Origin: Aurifilum marmelostoma
Lineage: Eukaryota > Ascomycota > Sordariomycetes > Diaporthales > Cryphonectriaceae
Length of the DNA stretch: 64,000 nt
Assembly: GCA_027559495.1 (NCBI GenBank)
Contig: JAMXSV010000026.1
Coordinates: 744,001-808,000, forward strand
Direction of reading: 5' to 3'
Shown here: positions 11,515-23,408 of the stretch, in pieces
Layout of the letters: each line of letters opens with the position of its first letter
Position numbering within the stretch: the first letter of the stretch is position 1
Notes under the pieces: generated by a model
Told to the model about the DNA's origin: nothing
The model's input: the letters and a program-made list of their open reading frames with translations, nothing else
Database searches by the model: none
Made by a program: the position numbers and the translations under genes

Positions 11515-13377
11515 GTTCCTCCTTGCAGGCGCCGAATGCACTGGTCTCCTCCCCTCTTCTGCACACGTCGATCCCACACCTTGACTTGTTGGCGATCGGC
11601 GGGCGCTTTTCTGCTGCCCGGCAAAGACATGCACAGGTGGACTGGATGATCTTCACCATTCCCGTTGGCAGCGCATAGATGTCGGCGGCTCCCCCCTTCG
11701 ACGGTGCCCCATCTGGTGACTTTTGAGGCTCCCCGTTCTGGTTGCCATGGTGATCTTATCCTTATCCTCCGACTGGCTCGTTTTGCTTACGCCTTTTGCA
11801 ATCCGCAACGAGGTAAATCAAAGGAGGCCTTTGATTCGAGTCACACTCCAGCAACTTGCTATTCTGGCATAAAGTCCCCACCCCCTCCTCCCTCTCCTCC
11901 TTCTTCACATCTTTTATTCCCCTCAATCCCTCTATCATCATCTTTTAGAAGCGGTTCGCGCATACATTTGTCGCTGTATCATTAGTCATGACATATTTCT
12001 TCCTGATTCCCCCTCTTTTCTAGTCCATCGCCTCTAATGGTGGCACGAACACACACATCAATCGAATGACAGACAGCCAGCGAGCACAGACAAACAAAAC
12101 TAAGTAATGCGTTATGGAATCTCGATATCTCATCAGCGGGCTTATTTGAAAGAAGAACAGCACTCGGTGTCACGGGACAAGGGAAACGGAAGGGAAGACA
12201 AGGGTTTTCTTCACATGGCTGGCGTGGGATACTTTGGACTTCGGCGTGGTTTGGTTGACTTTTTGGGAGGCGCTTTTCATGTGGGTGCCAGGGTCGAAAG
12301 GGGCTCATGGGAACGGCAGCATGGACGACACATTTGACAGGTCCCGGTGGTTCTTCCTTTGTTCTTCCTTTTTCTTTTCTTCTTCCACAAGATACCAGAC
12401 CCGTCGAGACGTTCCTCGCTCATCTGTGTTGCGCATTGCACTGGGTCTCGATGAGCCTAGTGGGGATATCGGCGTTGGTGCTTCACTCGGGAGATAAGGA
12501 TCACGGGAAGAGAGAAGAAGCGACTTGATCGGCTCGCTGAGAGAGCTAGAGGACCGGAGAAGGAACAACAATACCCACCACCACCACCACAGCCCTTTCA
12601 AATATACCATAGAAGCAGCACGAGATGCGATCATGAAATCGGAGGCAGGCAGATATCTGGTCTGATGAGATCTGTCAAATAATCTTTTCTTCCATGTGGC
12701 TCCCGAGAGGACGACGGACGTTGTGTGTGAATTGGCTATGTTGATATCAGGCTCCGACAAAGAAAGAAAGCCAGGCTGAAACTCATCGAGTCTGCGAGAC
12801 ATGTGGTCTGATGATACGCTGTTCTTGTTCCTTCTTCTTCGCCCAAAGATGTCGCTGCTACTTATCTTGTCACCCCCCCCCCTTTTTCTGATACTACTAG
12901 GAGGTGACTTGTGGCTTTGTGAGCGGCTTATGAAGGAAATCTGAGACGTTGTAACGGATTTCTGGAACAGCAAGATGTATTTGGCGAATACATTGTACCT
13001 AGGTCCTTCCGCCACCTGCCCCCCTTGTGCCGTCTATGCGCCGAAGGATTGAATGTGACGCCGTCCATGGTTCGCAATCTGCCCTGGACCCCACCACACC
13101 CACCCTTCAGCCTCTACGGTCCACTCTCCTTGCGGCTTCTCTCCCCATCTTTCTCCAGAATTCTCCTTCTGGCTCCCTTCCTGCCCCCCCCCCCCTCTTT
13201 GTCTCCCCTTCTGAAGGGGGAAGAGGTATTAGTCCTACAATTTATGTACTAATTACAGTATGTGAACTTTTGCTCCCACACTTTTCTTTTGCCCTTCGTG
13301 ATGTGGGACCACGTCGTGGAGGAGCAGCAGTGTCAACAGCGGCAGCAAGCACCACCAGCCGTAGCAGCATTATCATC
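11515..13377. other. Intergenic spacer
   Basis: 3' flank of CDH1 and 5' flank of the membrane-protein gene. No supported gene: the longest open frame (12305-13015, minus) reads as low-complexity Ser/Trp/Lys sequence with no domain. The part nearest 13378 has pyrimidine tracts (13140-13215) that fit a fungal promoter. Confidence 0.4.
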
Positions 13378-14508
13378 ATGACTGTGACAACGACATTTAC
13401 GTCCGGCACCGTGGTGGCGACCGAGACCATCTACCCTCTGACGACGACATTTACGCCGCCGGCCGCATGTTCTGGGATCCGATGGGATGAGACCAGCGAG
13501 ATCTGGGCTGTCAATGAGGAAGTGCGTCTTTCTGTTTCCTTTTCCCCAAGCTTTGTTTGTCTGTGTTTCTGTTTCTTCTTCTAATGCAGCATCCTCCTCC
13601 TCCAGGACTCATCCACCTGTCTCCCGACCGGCTTCGCCCTCTCGCAAGCCTCCTACTTCTCGCCGGGCCTCCACTGCCCGGCCGGCTACTTCACGGCCTG
13701 CAACAACGCCGCGGGCGGCACGACGACCGTGACCTGCTGCCCGACCGTCAGCGGCGTGTCGATGCTGTGCAAGGCGCGCATCACCGAGTCGGCCTTCTCG
13801 AGCCAGTGGTGCACCTGGAGCGCCGGCGACGGGACCACCACCCTCACGGCCACGAGCAACGGCACCACGCAGCCCATCGGCTTCACGAGCCGGGACGGGT
13901 TCAATGCGTGGGCGGTGCGGCTGGTCTATGAGGCGAGCGATCTGACCTCGGGGGTCACGACGGAGACGGGGTCGGCGGGTGGTGTTGGGTCTACGGGTGT
14001 CTCGACTGGCGCGACATCTACATCATCATCGTCGTCGTCTTTGTCGTCGTCGTCATCGTCAGGTGCAGCAGGAGGAGGCCTCTCGGCGGGCGCGGCAGCC
14101 GGGATAGGAATCGCCGTGGCGGTGCTCGCTATCGCGGGGATCGCAGGTGCTTTCCTGTGCTGGCGACGAAGGCGCGGCGGCGGCGGCGGCGGCGGCGGGG
14201 CAGCTGGACGGCGGCACCCACCAGAAGGGCTGATGCCGCCGGAACTACCTCCCGGCCAGCAGAGGCAGGAGCTGGACAACAACCGCGAAGATGATGACAA
14301 AGGGGCTCTGCGGGCGGGGGCCTCACCACTAGGAGCAGCGGGAGCGGGGCCGCAGGGCGGCGGGGGGATGAGCGAGCTGTATGTGCCGCCGCACGAGATG
14401 TACACGCAGCCTGCTGAGGTTGATGACGGGAGGCCTGGGGGTCGGAGGCTCTCGGCTTATGAGATGGCGCATGTGGCGAGTCCTGTGCGGTTTGAACTGC
14501 CTTCCTGA
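13378..14508 (+). CDS. Single-pass membrane protein with Cys-rich ectodomain and Ser-rich stalk
   Basis: Exons 13378-13521 and 13606-14508 (84-nt intron, acceptor TCCAG, phase 0) give 348 aa. The N-terminus has the TTTFTPP..C opening seen in many uncharacterised Sordariomycete surface proteins and no obvious cleavable signal peptide. About eight Cys between residues 31 and 110 (including a CC pair) suggest a disulfide-bonded outer domain. A Ser/Thr-rich stretch (about 170-205), likely O-mannosylated, leads to a Gly/Ala/Ile membrane segment (about 211-236), a stop-transfer RRRR and a poly-Gly run. The cytoplasmic tail is Pro/Glu-rich and ends with a YEMAH..SPVRFELPS segment. The layout resembles cell-wall sensors of the WSC/Mid2 kind, but no WSC domain is visible, so a sensor role is only a guess. 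A start further upstream is possible because the frame stays open. Confidence 0.75.
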
Positions 14509-16497
14509 GGAGGGAGCTGGTGATGGCCGGGAGGAGAGGGTGATTATGTGACATGGGTAATATTAAATAATATGTAAAATCAATGAGGGAAGTAGTTGTT
14601 TACAACGCACATATATTCAATTCTTTCTCTGCATCGCTGCGCATGTATTGAGGTTATTCACGGTCTTCTGAATGCTACAATCAATTATAGGTCCAGAGGT
14701 CATGAATAATCACTTGGTTGATGACATCTCTCTCTCTCTCTGTCTGATATCTAGACAAGGACATGCAATTATAAGAATGCAAGTATTCATCCAAGATGAA
14801 TCCTCTATCTTCCATGGTATTTCTCTTCCGGCTCCGTCTTCGGTCCCGGTGCCAGGACACAATATTCAGCTCTCTTGATAACAAAACATGAGACACAAAA
14901 TATGCAGTCTAGCCCGCTGCTGAGGCCTCTTGTTTGGTATCAAGGCGCATACTGCTCCAATCAGGGTGGCCGTAAATCAAGGGCCCATTCGATGGCAGTC
15001 AAGACATATTTATTACCTTTTTTTTTTTCTTGGCTCATGCCATCTTCAACCCTTTCACATTCCAACAAATTTCAGCAGACCAAGATTTCCTGACATACTT
15101 TTTTGATACACATATGTGCTAATTGATGAATTTGTCTCAGCCACCCCCATCCTGCCCGTATCAGCTGGCCCCAATGTCCTATAAAGACTTCTATATCAAA
15201 TACTGACTACTTGGGTGATACGATATCAGTGCTGTCTGACGCGAGCATCCTTGTACTACAGAGGTACTGAGGCAGCCGAAGTAGCTTGTTGCAACCTCTT
15301 ACAGACTTGCAGACTGGTATATTCACGAACCCAAAACCGGGGTTCGTTGCGAGCTCTGTCATAACGGACTCTCCCCACGTTGGTTGCTGCAGAACCACAC
15401 GGAGAAAGAATGCGGTCCTACAAGTAAGGATGATGAAGATCATGTTCCCTGTCCTTGAACCACTCGAGCCTCTTGAGACCTAGCCCTCGGACCTGCTCAT
15501 AATCTCTCGCTCAGGCGTATCCGCTGTTTCCCATGCCGGTCTCGCCCACAGGCACCGTGCTGAATATTATCAGACAAGGTCAAACCTGGAGTGATAATGA
15601 CAGGAGGCAGAGGAGCGAGCCATCTGGCGAGCAGGGTGTCGAGCAATTCTTTTACCAAAAATTTCAAGCAATTGCCTGATTGGGCACACTTAAAACTCGT
15701 GTTTTGCAAAATACAGCAGCAGCAGCGCCGCCAATCCCGTAGATTGATCTGCCGAATCGGATGAGACCACGCAGGAGTCAGAGAAGGCTTTGAAGTAGGA
15801 CAGACGATTGGTCTCTACAGAGAAGACAGTATAGAAGTTGTCCACAGAAATCAATGACAAAGGTGAGGGCTTAGCGAATGGATACGAGCTTCCGTAGCAG
15901 TCGATGCTGGTAAGGAAGTTGGATTGATTTCGAGAGGCCTGGCCTGATCACCACTTGCACCACTGGCTAGGGACATTATATTCTCAGTAATAATCTTATC
16001 AGAAGGCTTACCAAGAAAATGGAGAATCAATTATGGGGGGGGAAAAAGGAGGATATACCATCATCTTATAGGCTACTAATCTTGATACGGTCGAGATGAG
16101 AACCGTCCCATGCTATTAGGAATGTCGACCCCCTCGACACATGATTAATGGAACAGATGACATAGGTAAGAAGGAGAGGAACAATGGAAACAACCAATGC
16201 AAAGCATAGTAAAGAAGTGAGATCCCCCCATTTTCCCATCGGTTGATATTTCGTCCGTCCTCATGAGAGCTAATGACGCCGGAAAGTGATTAACCTCCGA
16301 GTCGGAGCTTACGGAAAATACAAGCCCGCAACCGATTACATGTTTCCGTCTATAAACCCCGAGACTCTCCTTCTCCCTCTATGCCCTCCTTCCTCACGAC
16401 TGCCTCTCTCTCTCTGACACTTTCAGGTAACTTCTACTCGGACAGTACATGACATTTCTACTTTTAGTCGATTGTTTTTTTTTTAAGAACCTAGATA
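14509..16497. other. AT-richer intergenic region without ORFs
   Basis: About 2 kb between the membrane-protein gene and the Zn2Cys6 gene. It is richer in A+T than its neighbours and has essentially no open frame from 15710 to 16490. I see no repeats with ends, no tRNA and no transposase remnant. The last 200 bases look like promoter and leader of the transcription-factor gene (TATAAA at 16351, CT-rich run at 16368-16420). Confidence 0.4.
16351..16356 (+). promoter_or_regulatory. Possible TATA box of the Zn2Cys6 gene
   Basis: TATAAA lies about 142 bases upstream of the ATG at 16498 and is followed by a pyrimidine-rich stretch, the usual layout of a fungal core promoter. The assignment is by position only. 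Confidence 0.4.
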
Positions 16498-18837
16498 ATG
16501 TCCGAACCTCGCGAAAGATATGCTGTAAGTTGCTCGTGCGCGAACCTCCCGTCTTGATTAAGTATTCACTTAATTAGTTACACGATTTGTCACTTAATAG
16601 GAACTTTTGTTGACTAATTGATAAAACATGTCCCTCCACAGTGTGACACATGCCGCTCTCGCAAGGTCCGTAGTTCTTTACAATTCCCTAATTGTCAGTT
16701 CCTCACACTTTATCTCTCTGACTTACGTTCCCATGTAGGTCGGATGTTCGCGCGAGCGTTCGGGATGCCAGCGCTGCAGAGCCGTAGGCTCCCTGTGCTC
16801 CTATTCGCGTATGGGAATCATTCGCCGCAATAGAAAGCGCAAGGGCGGCGCCGAGGGTCCTCTTACTCCTGAGCGCGGGCTACCACCAGCGTCGCCATCG
16901 GGTGCACAGTACGGCGGGCCACGGCGCATCATCCCGTACGCCACCGATGCGAATGCCAACGTCAGTGCACATGAGCGCCTGCAGAAACTTGTCGGCAGGG
17001 ATCACCCGGCTCTCAAGGAACTGGCCTCGCTTCTGGAAGAATATATGACGGCCTGGCATGGACACTCTGCATGCGAGAGGCTTTGTAAGGATGCAGAGCC
17101 TGACTTTTTCGTGTTCGACGAGGAGCAGACTCGATTCTGGCTGGACGGTAAATTGCGTCTCTTTCTCAGCTCTCGACCACGGAGAAGATGAAAATCTGCC
17201 GATATGACTGACACTGAAAATCGCACACAGAGCTCGTCACAACTCTTGAGAGGGAAGACATGCTGTTGAGCTCAGTGCCCTCGGATGTATTTCAACACCT
17301 CGCTGCATCCCGACCTCACCAAGTACAGGACCGAGCCTGGCTGGTCATGTTCTACAGCATCGCGCTGAATGCTGAATCGTCCGCCACCTCGTCAGATAAA
17401 GTCTTGGTGTCCAAGCTCAGAAGCAATCTCTGGCTGGCATTCAACGATGTAAGGCTGCTCCTTGAGCCCAGCGCCGCCAGCCTCCAGGCCCTGGTGGTCA
17501 TGGCCTGTTACGCCGAGGAGTGCTCAACACCCGCCCTCTGCTGGGCTCTGGTGAACAAGGCGTGCACAATGCTTTTGGCATTGGGAATACATTGGCGCGT
17601 TGACCCGCAGACCCGCCAGCGCCGCATACTCATGTTCTGGCGCCTCAACGTTCTGGACAAGGCCATGGCTCTGACCCTGGTCAGACCGCCCTCATTCTCC
17701 CGCGAGACGGTCAAGGACATGCCGCTGCCGACCCTGGACCAACTCTTGCTGCCTGCGAAGGCTGAAGGCACCTCTAGAGGTACGCCTATGCTGTTCACCG
17801 CGCACTACAAGAATGAGTTGCACCTGCTATCGCTCGTCATGGCGGATGTCTGGCAGTGCCTCTACAGTCATGAGCTGGACATGGTCCCGCCAACCAAGGA
17901 GAAGCTGGAATCATGGCATCAGCGGGCAGTACAGGTCGGTCTCTCTACTCACCTTGTAAGCACGGTCTGAAAGTGTCAGGATGAATGATCTGATGCCATA
18001 GGTGCTCCAGGTTCTTGAGGCTGCTGCGCTTGCAGAGAAGCCCCTCCTTTCTGAATCCGAAACAGCCTCCATGGAGCATGACCTCCAGCTACTAAAGTTC
18101 AAGTACCACTCCGTCTTGAATTTCCTAACGATTTTCAACAGACACTCGCGGGCCCACTCCTCCCGTTCCCCACGGAAGATACTGGAACTCCTACCAGATC
18201 TCGGCCGCACACTTCCCAAGCACACCCAGAGGAAGCCTTACGGCTGTCCCTTCTGGACTTATCTCCACGGCCCCATGCCGGCATTCAGCTCTCTCTGGGT
18301 CGAGGTCATCGTAAAGGGCAAGACGGACCTCAGGCAGAGCGAGGCGTCTATGGCAGCGCTGGGGCACCTGCCAGCCTTTCTTGGCAGGCTGCGTGGGCAC
18401 AACCCCCTGGCGGCAGAGCTGGAGGTTGTCGCGGGCAAGGTTATCCGCCTTGTGCGGACTACCCTGTACGACCGAGGCAAGTAATCGTGACGTCTCTGCC
18501 GCCCCCGTGAGTTGTCTCTACTGACCAGACGAGAGCAGAGCAACCAAGCGAGCCGGCACTAGAGACGTGTGAAACAGGACAAACCCGAAGCAGTGGTCCT
18601 GAGAGGCAGCGGCAGCGGCAGCAGCAGCAACAGCAGCAGCAGCAGCAGCTACACGAGGGGGTGGCCAGCGTTAGTACAGCAGCATCGCCAACGCTTGTGG
18701 CAAGTGCTCCTGCGTATGACGAGGTCGACAACGCTGAATTCGGGGTGGACGGCGTCTTCACGTGGGAGGATGACTTTATCGATAACACATTCGATTGGCT
18801 CTCTTGGGGTATCCATGAGGGTCCATTGGGTTTCTGA
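16498..18837 (+). CDS. Zn2Cys6 fungal transcription factor with MHR domain and poly-Gln tail
   Basis: Sequence-specific nuclear regulator. Exons are 16498-16524, 16642-16665, 16739-17147, 17231-17934 and from 18002. The second exon is only eight codons and supplies CDTCRSRK. After splicing the binuclear cluster reads C-x2-C-x6-C-x6-C-x2-C-x6-C within residues 10-37, followed by a basic stretch (RRNRKRK). Residues about 180-330 match the fungal middle homology region (ALVVMACYAEE, LALGIHW, ILMFWRLNVLDKAM). The fifth exon meets a TAA at 18482-18484, giving 548 aa. However, another frame from about 18511 to the TGA at 18835-18837 encodes nine Gln in a row and an acidic aromatic tail (TWEDDFIDNTFDWLSWG) typical of such proteins. 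I therefore extend the gene to 18837 through one more intron. The donor is unsettled: 18452 with acceptor 18528, or 18481 with acceptor 18533. Target genes are unknown; no biosynthetic cluster lies next to it. Confidence 0.85.
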
Positions 18838-20393
18838 TGAGATGGTAGAGCTCAAGCTCCTGCTCGCTGAGTGCAATTCCGGAATCGTGTTGTGCTTTTG
18901 CCCATGTGCGGTTAGCAGACCATCGACGGATATCTGAAATGATCGTGACCGTCATAGCTGAGGTTGCCATGACCAAGCTGGGCCGTAATCGACGTAGTCA
19001 AGCCAAGGCCGTCCGAATTCCTGCAGCGCCTTGCTCAAGACGTTGGCAGAAAGGCTGCATCGACTGCGAGATGACAAAGCTTGGACGTGGCTGCCAGTGG
19101 CGCTGAGGACGTTACTGCCTGGATCAGGCCTGTTGGCAGTTCTTACATGCAGTGAAGCTGGGGGGAGCTTCGAAGGTTCTTTCCCCCACAGCGACGAGCC
19201 AGCCGATGACAACACATCCCGGTCTGTGAACAGTATGTACTGTGTACTAAGTATAGTAGAGGTGCCAAGCTTACGGGCGCGGTACGTAATTACATCAACA
19301 GTGTAGTATACAAAGCACATGCGGCTTCACTTCTTCTCAACTTCAAAGCATACCAGTATTTAACTAGTCAAGTAGATTTTTTTTTCATATCTCTTGTACG
19401 AAGTCAGAAGATGGCCACATGCTCCACTGCTGTGTTCCATCTCCCGGGCATCAAGGAGGAGAAAAAGAAAGGAAAGGAAAAGGAAAAAAAAAAACAGCCA
19501 GCCAAGTCGCGTCTGGGGAACAAGTCGACCCGCAAAAGGTATAGGCTACTACGTAGTATGACAGCATTCAGTGGCAGGGAAGACGGGTCTTGGTCCAAGT
19601 CTAGGCCCATACCTGACGTGCCTTGTGCATTGCTGCTGCAGCGTCCATGGTCCAAGCATTTGATCTGGACTTGCTTTCCCCCAAACCCTCTCTAATCTTT
19701 CAATATCTTTTTCTCTGCTTCATGCTTTTTTTCCTTTCTGTCTTCCCTGTCCTCATCAGAATACCCTCACCACCATTGCTGTGCCTGCTGCAGTGATTCA
19801 GCAGATATTTGGGAACGCACCGTCGCGTATCGCGTTTCATTTCACGGGTCTCGGCTGTCGTCATCTCGTGGCATCTCTGCGTGGACTAGCAACTCGCCAG
19901 TCTAGCTGCCAGCTCCTCCGTTGTTTCCCTACGAGACCTTGAAGAGTCTGGTTCAGGGACAGCTTCGGGCACATCCTTTCCTGGCTGATCGGCAAGCACA
20001 CACACACGCATACACACACAGCTGCACCCACAGGGCTGGTCTGTCCCTTGTGCGGGTCCGCCCATCTGATCGAGCTCCTCTTGCCTGACTCTTTGTAAGT
20101 CATCCAATCTGCCCAATCCCGATCGCGAGAAATACACATGGGCAGCGCATGTGACCCTCCGCTCACTAGCCCCTGTGTCAACCCTACCAGCCTGCCACTT
20201 CATAGATATCTTTTCTCTGCTCTCCACCTGCTTGTTACAGAGCTCCTGCATCATGATCTCCTCAAAAGACCTCGTCCAAAGATCGCTGACAAGCTAGTCC
20301 TCAGCCCAGCTCGGGGGCAAGTTCCCTGAAATCTTTCCTCTCCTCCCGAATAGACGACCGACCGATAGGCCCCCACGCTGAGACTTTGACAAG
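18838..20393. other. Intergenic spacer, upstream region of GPC1
   Basis: No gene is supported. It holds a Lys-coding A-rich patch (19455-19500) and a short CA repeat (19997-20021). A GTAAGT at 20096 with a following CTCACTAG (about 20163-20170) could mark a 5' UTR intron of GPC1, which cannot be settled without transcript data. Confidence 0.4.
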
Positions 20394-22040
20394 ATGGCCG
20401 AAGCGGATCCTGTTTCGATCTCTGGCGACAAGTCAGACGTGCCCTCTCTTGCAGACAGCGATGTCGTTGACGTTCCCGAGCTCGACGGGGCGCACTCCAC
20501 GGCCTCGTCGCCTACTGAACCCGCCGTCACGGACACCCCCAACCTGGGCCCGACAACACCTAGCACTGGCAGCCCCAAGTTGTCCCGTAACAATTCCTTC
20601 TCGGCGAGCAGCTCCTACCAGGAGGACTGGGAGGCCTTCCCGCCCCTTGACAGGCTCAGCGTGCTCGACATCCTCGACAACTTTGCCCTCCCGCAGCAGC
20701 TCGAGAAGCTGCAGAGGAGCCTGTCGGCCCAGACCAAGAAGGTGCGCAAGGGCAGAGATGTCTTCAAGGAGCGGAGCCAGATGGCACGGGAGCGCATGGT
20801 GGACGAGTGGAGGCGGCGCGTGCCCTCGGCCGAGGAGCAGCTGGACCGGTACCGGAAGCGGATGCGCACCAATGTCGACAAGCTGGGCAAGCAGTGGAAC
20901 GACACCAAGGTCATCACGATGCGGGAGAAGGTCTCTTTCATCTGTGGCGTCCTGAACATCTTCCTCACGGGCTACTTGATCGGGGCCTACCCCGAGTACA
21001 TGCACCTCTGGTACTCGGTGCAGATCCTCTATTTTATGCCCATCCGCTTCTACACATACCACAAGAGGGGCTACCACTACTTCCTGGCCGACCTCTGCTA
21101 CTTTGTCAACTTTGTCCTCTTGTTGAGCCTGTGGGTCTTCCCCGGCTCCAAGCGGCTGTTCATATCGGCCTTCTGCCTCGCCTTTGGCAACAATGCTGTG
21201 GCCATCATCATGTGGAGGAACTCGCTCGTGTTCCACAGCTTCGACAAGGTCACCTCGCTCTTCATCCACATCATGCCCTGCGCCACCCTGCACTGCATTG
21301 TTCACCTCCTCGACGCCGACCTCCAGCGCGAGCGCTTCCCCTCCGTCTACGTGATCAAGCACTCGCCGCCGGGCTCGCCCACGGCCTACGCGAACATCAT
21401 CTCCATGCTTGCCTGGAGCACCGTCCCCTACGCCGTCTGGCAGCTCGCATACTACTTCCTGATCACGGTCCGCAGGCGCGAGAAGATCGCGGCGGGCAGG
21501 CCCACCTCCTTCACCTGGCTGCGCAAATCTTACTCCAAGGCCTGGATTGGCAAGATTGTGCTCTCGCTGCCCGCCAGCCTGCAGGAGCCCGCCTTTATGT
21601 TGATCCAGTACTCGTACGCCGTCCTGACCATGCTGCCCTGCCCGCTGTGGTTCTACAGCCGCTGGGCCTCTGCGTCCTTTTTGATGGCGGTCTTCGTCTG
21701 GTCCGTCTACAATGGCTCGACTTACTACATTGACGTGTTTGGCAAGCGCTTCCAAAAGGAGCTAGAGGCCATGAAGGCCGAGGTCGCCAAGTGGCACGTC
21801 AGCCCCGATGGGACAATGAGCCCCTTGATAGCACCGCTTACAGATACGGGGGCGGCAGGGCCCAAGGAAGCTGGCGATGGTGCGCACACCGCCGAGCCGC
21901 TGGCCAACATTGACAGCATCCCGCTGCTCAACGAAGAGCGTGACAACAAGATGGCCTCTGTTGGTCTCTCAAGTGGTGTGGACACAGACGGGGGTGCAAA
22001 GGACGTGGCGAGAGAGAGGAAGGCCGGCGAGGTATCGTGA
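20394..22040 (+). CDS. GPC1: Glycerophosphocholine acyltransferase (DUF2838 family)
   Basis: Endoplasmic-reticulum enzyme that transfers an acyl group from acyl-CoA to glycerophosphocholine, making lysophosphatidylcholine and so recycling deacylated phosphatidylcholine. This role is known from yeast Gpc1 and its plant relatives. The gene is intronless and encodes 548 aa. Residues 1-75 are disordered and Ser/Thr/Pro-rich. About 90-175 is a charged helical segment containing DRLSVLDILDNFALP. From about 180 to 470 there are roughly eight membrane helices with the family blocks LWYSVQILYFMPIRFYTY, NNAVAIIMWRNSLVFHSFDK and HIMPCATLHCIVH. The tail is polar and variable. The start ATG follows a CAAG context and is the first in frame. 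Length and order match the fungal family. Confidence 0.92.
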   Translation: MAEADPVSISGDKSDVPSLADSDVVDVPELDGAHSTASSPTEPAVTDTPNLGPTTPSTGSPKLSRNNSFSASSSYQEDWEAFPPLDRLSVLDILDNFALPQQLEKLQRSLSAQTKKVRKGRDVFKERSQMARERMVDEWRRRVPSAEEQLDRYRKRMRTNVDKLGKQWNDTKVITMREKVSFICGVLNIFLTGYLIGAYPEYMHLWYSVQILYFMPIRFYTYHKRGYHYFLADLCYFVNFVLLLSLWVFPGSKRLFISAFCLAFGNNAVAIIMWRNSLVFHSFDKVTSLFIHIMPCATLHCIVHLLDADLQRERFPSVYVIKHSPPGSPTAYANIISMLAWSTVPYAVWQLAYYFLITVRRREKIAAGRPTSFTWLRKSYSKAWIGKIVLSLPASLQEPAFMLIQYSYAVLTMLPCPLWFYSRWASASFLMAVFVWSVYNGSTYYIDVFGKRFQKELEAMKAEVAKWHVSPDGTMSPLIAPLTDTGAAGPKEAGDGAHTAEPLANIDSIPLLNEERDNKMASVGLSSGVDTDGGAKDVARERKAGEVS

Positions 22041-23022
22041 CGGTAGTGATGGCGATGTCGATGCAAACTGGAATCTCACGGCTGACGTCGTTGTGAGGGT
22101 CTTCTTAATGTCTATATGATTGATGTATGCAACGATGCTGTAGTATGGGCGGATTTGGCAAGCTAGTTCGAGGGGGGGAACTTACGGTTATTGCGAGTGT
22201 CTGGCGTTGACGATTCCCAATTGTTGCTGCATCAGCAGAATTTTCTGGTCTTTTCTCCCTCTCTAGAACTTGGGTATATACACACGGGCAAGGCGGTTCG
22301 TATAGATAGTTTCTGGCCACTTTTCAGATTGTCAACAGGCTGGTTCCAAAAAGACATTTCTTTTTCTCTTCTATCTCACCCGCAAGCGAAGGGAATCGTA
22401 ATGCGGTCATCAATAACAGGGCGTGGTTGGAAAGTGGGCGGCCATTCATGTGTTGGAGTTCATGCTGCAGAAGGAGAGGCCGAGGATGAACCAATCGCCT
22501 ATAGGAACAAGGGATATAGACGTAGCTGCCCATTTAGAGAGGTCAACCTCCGATATGGACAAAGCCGGCAGGAGCATTGAGTTGACGGGCCATCCAGGGG
22601 TTTATTTATCTTCCCAGTCAACAAGGCCAGTGCCCAGTTAGGCTTGTGCCCCCCGGGCTTTTCGTTTCTTCAACTCTAATACCTGTGTTGTTACTCTCGA
22701 ACACGCCAGACATATTGCCTGTTTTTGCAATATCCTCATTGTTTTTTTGTTTTTTACTTTTCAATTAGAAGCATCTTGCCATACCGCACCTTTCCTTTTT
22801 CTTCTTCTTCGGAGTTTGAGCCCAAAGTCAGCAGCGGCAGAAGTAATGATGGCCTCGTCATCATTCCCTTCGTACTCTCTCTCACAGGGCGAACAGTCCT
22901 AGGACGGCCAATCGTCGTGCACGTCCGTCTTGAGTAGGATTCCAGGATGCAAGAAGGGCTACCGGCACACAAAGAGGAGGAAAGAAGAGGACTGCAAGAC
23001 GGCGGAGAGCAAGGCCAGGAAA

Positions 23023-23408
23023 ATGGCTGTTCTTGTGGCCCGCAAAGTGAGTATATCACCCGCAGCTCAGCAACCCCCCGCTCCCCGTTCTTCTTCTCTC
23101 TTTCTTTCTCATTAATTCTTACTGACTCTACTGTGCTGCAGCAGACCAAACCTGAGAGCGTCTGCTCTCGTCTGAGCTTCACTCCGCCCTTGTGCACGTC
23201 GACCACGATCAAGCAGCCGGCAGAACGAGGCACTACTGAAGAAGAGCAACAGCCAGCAGATCGGGCTGGAGGACGCCGGGACCGGCCTCCCCAACCAAGG
23301 CGCTGGAAGGTGAGCTTCAAGGGAGCACGGAAGACGAGCGAGCAGGCGTCGAAGGAGAGGATGGGTAAGAAATCCTGGAAGACAGGTATGCGCAGGCAGT
23401 ATCGCTAA
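23023..23408 (+). CDS. Candidate small basic protein, two exons
   Basis: Tentative. A textbook intron lies at 23047-23141: donor GTGAGT, branch-like TTACTGAC, acceptor GCTGCAG. Joining 23023-23046 to 23142-23408 gives 96 codons in phase, from ATG to TAA. The product is strongly basic (many Arg/Lys, ending MGKKSWKTGMRRQYR), Pro-rich in the middle, and resembles nothing I know. The frame is open upstream back to a TAG at 22900, so the true start could lie in an earlier exon. It may instead be a spliced non-coding or leader transcript upstream of SMC1. Confidence 0.25.

Noticed and set aside
12305..13015. 236-codon minus-strand open frame
   Set aside because: Low-complexity Ser/Arg/Trp sequence, no start context or domain; probably spacer.
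14509..16497. Possible RIP-mutated transposon relic because of higher A+T
   Set aside because: No terminal repeats, duplicated copy or transposase-like fragment could be found; a dinucleotide RIP index would be needed.
20433..21755. 440-codon minus-strand open frame opposite GPC1
   Set aside because: Shadow of the GPC1 codons, rich in Val/Glu/Gly/His with no recognisable fold, while the plus strand is a clear family member.
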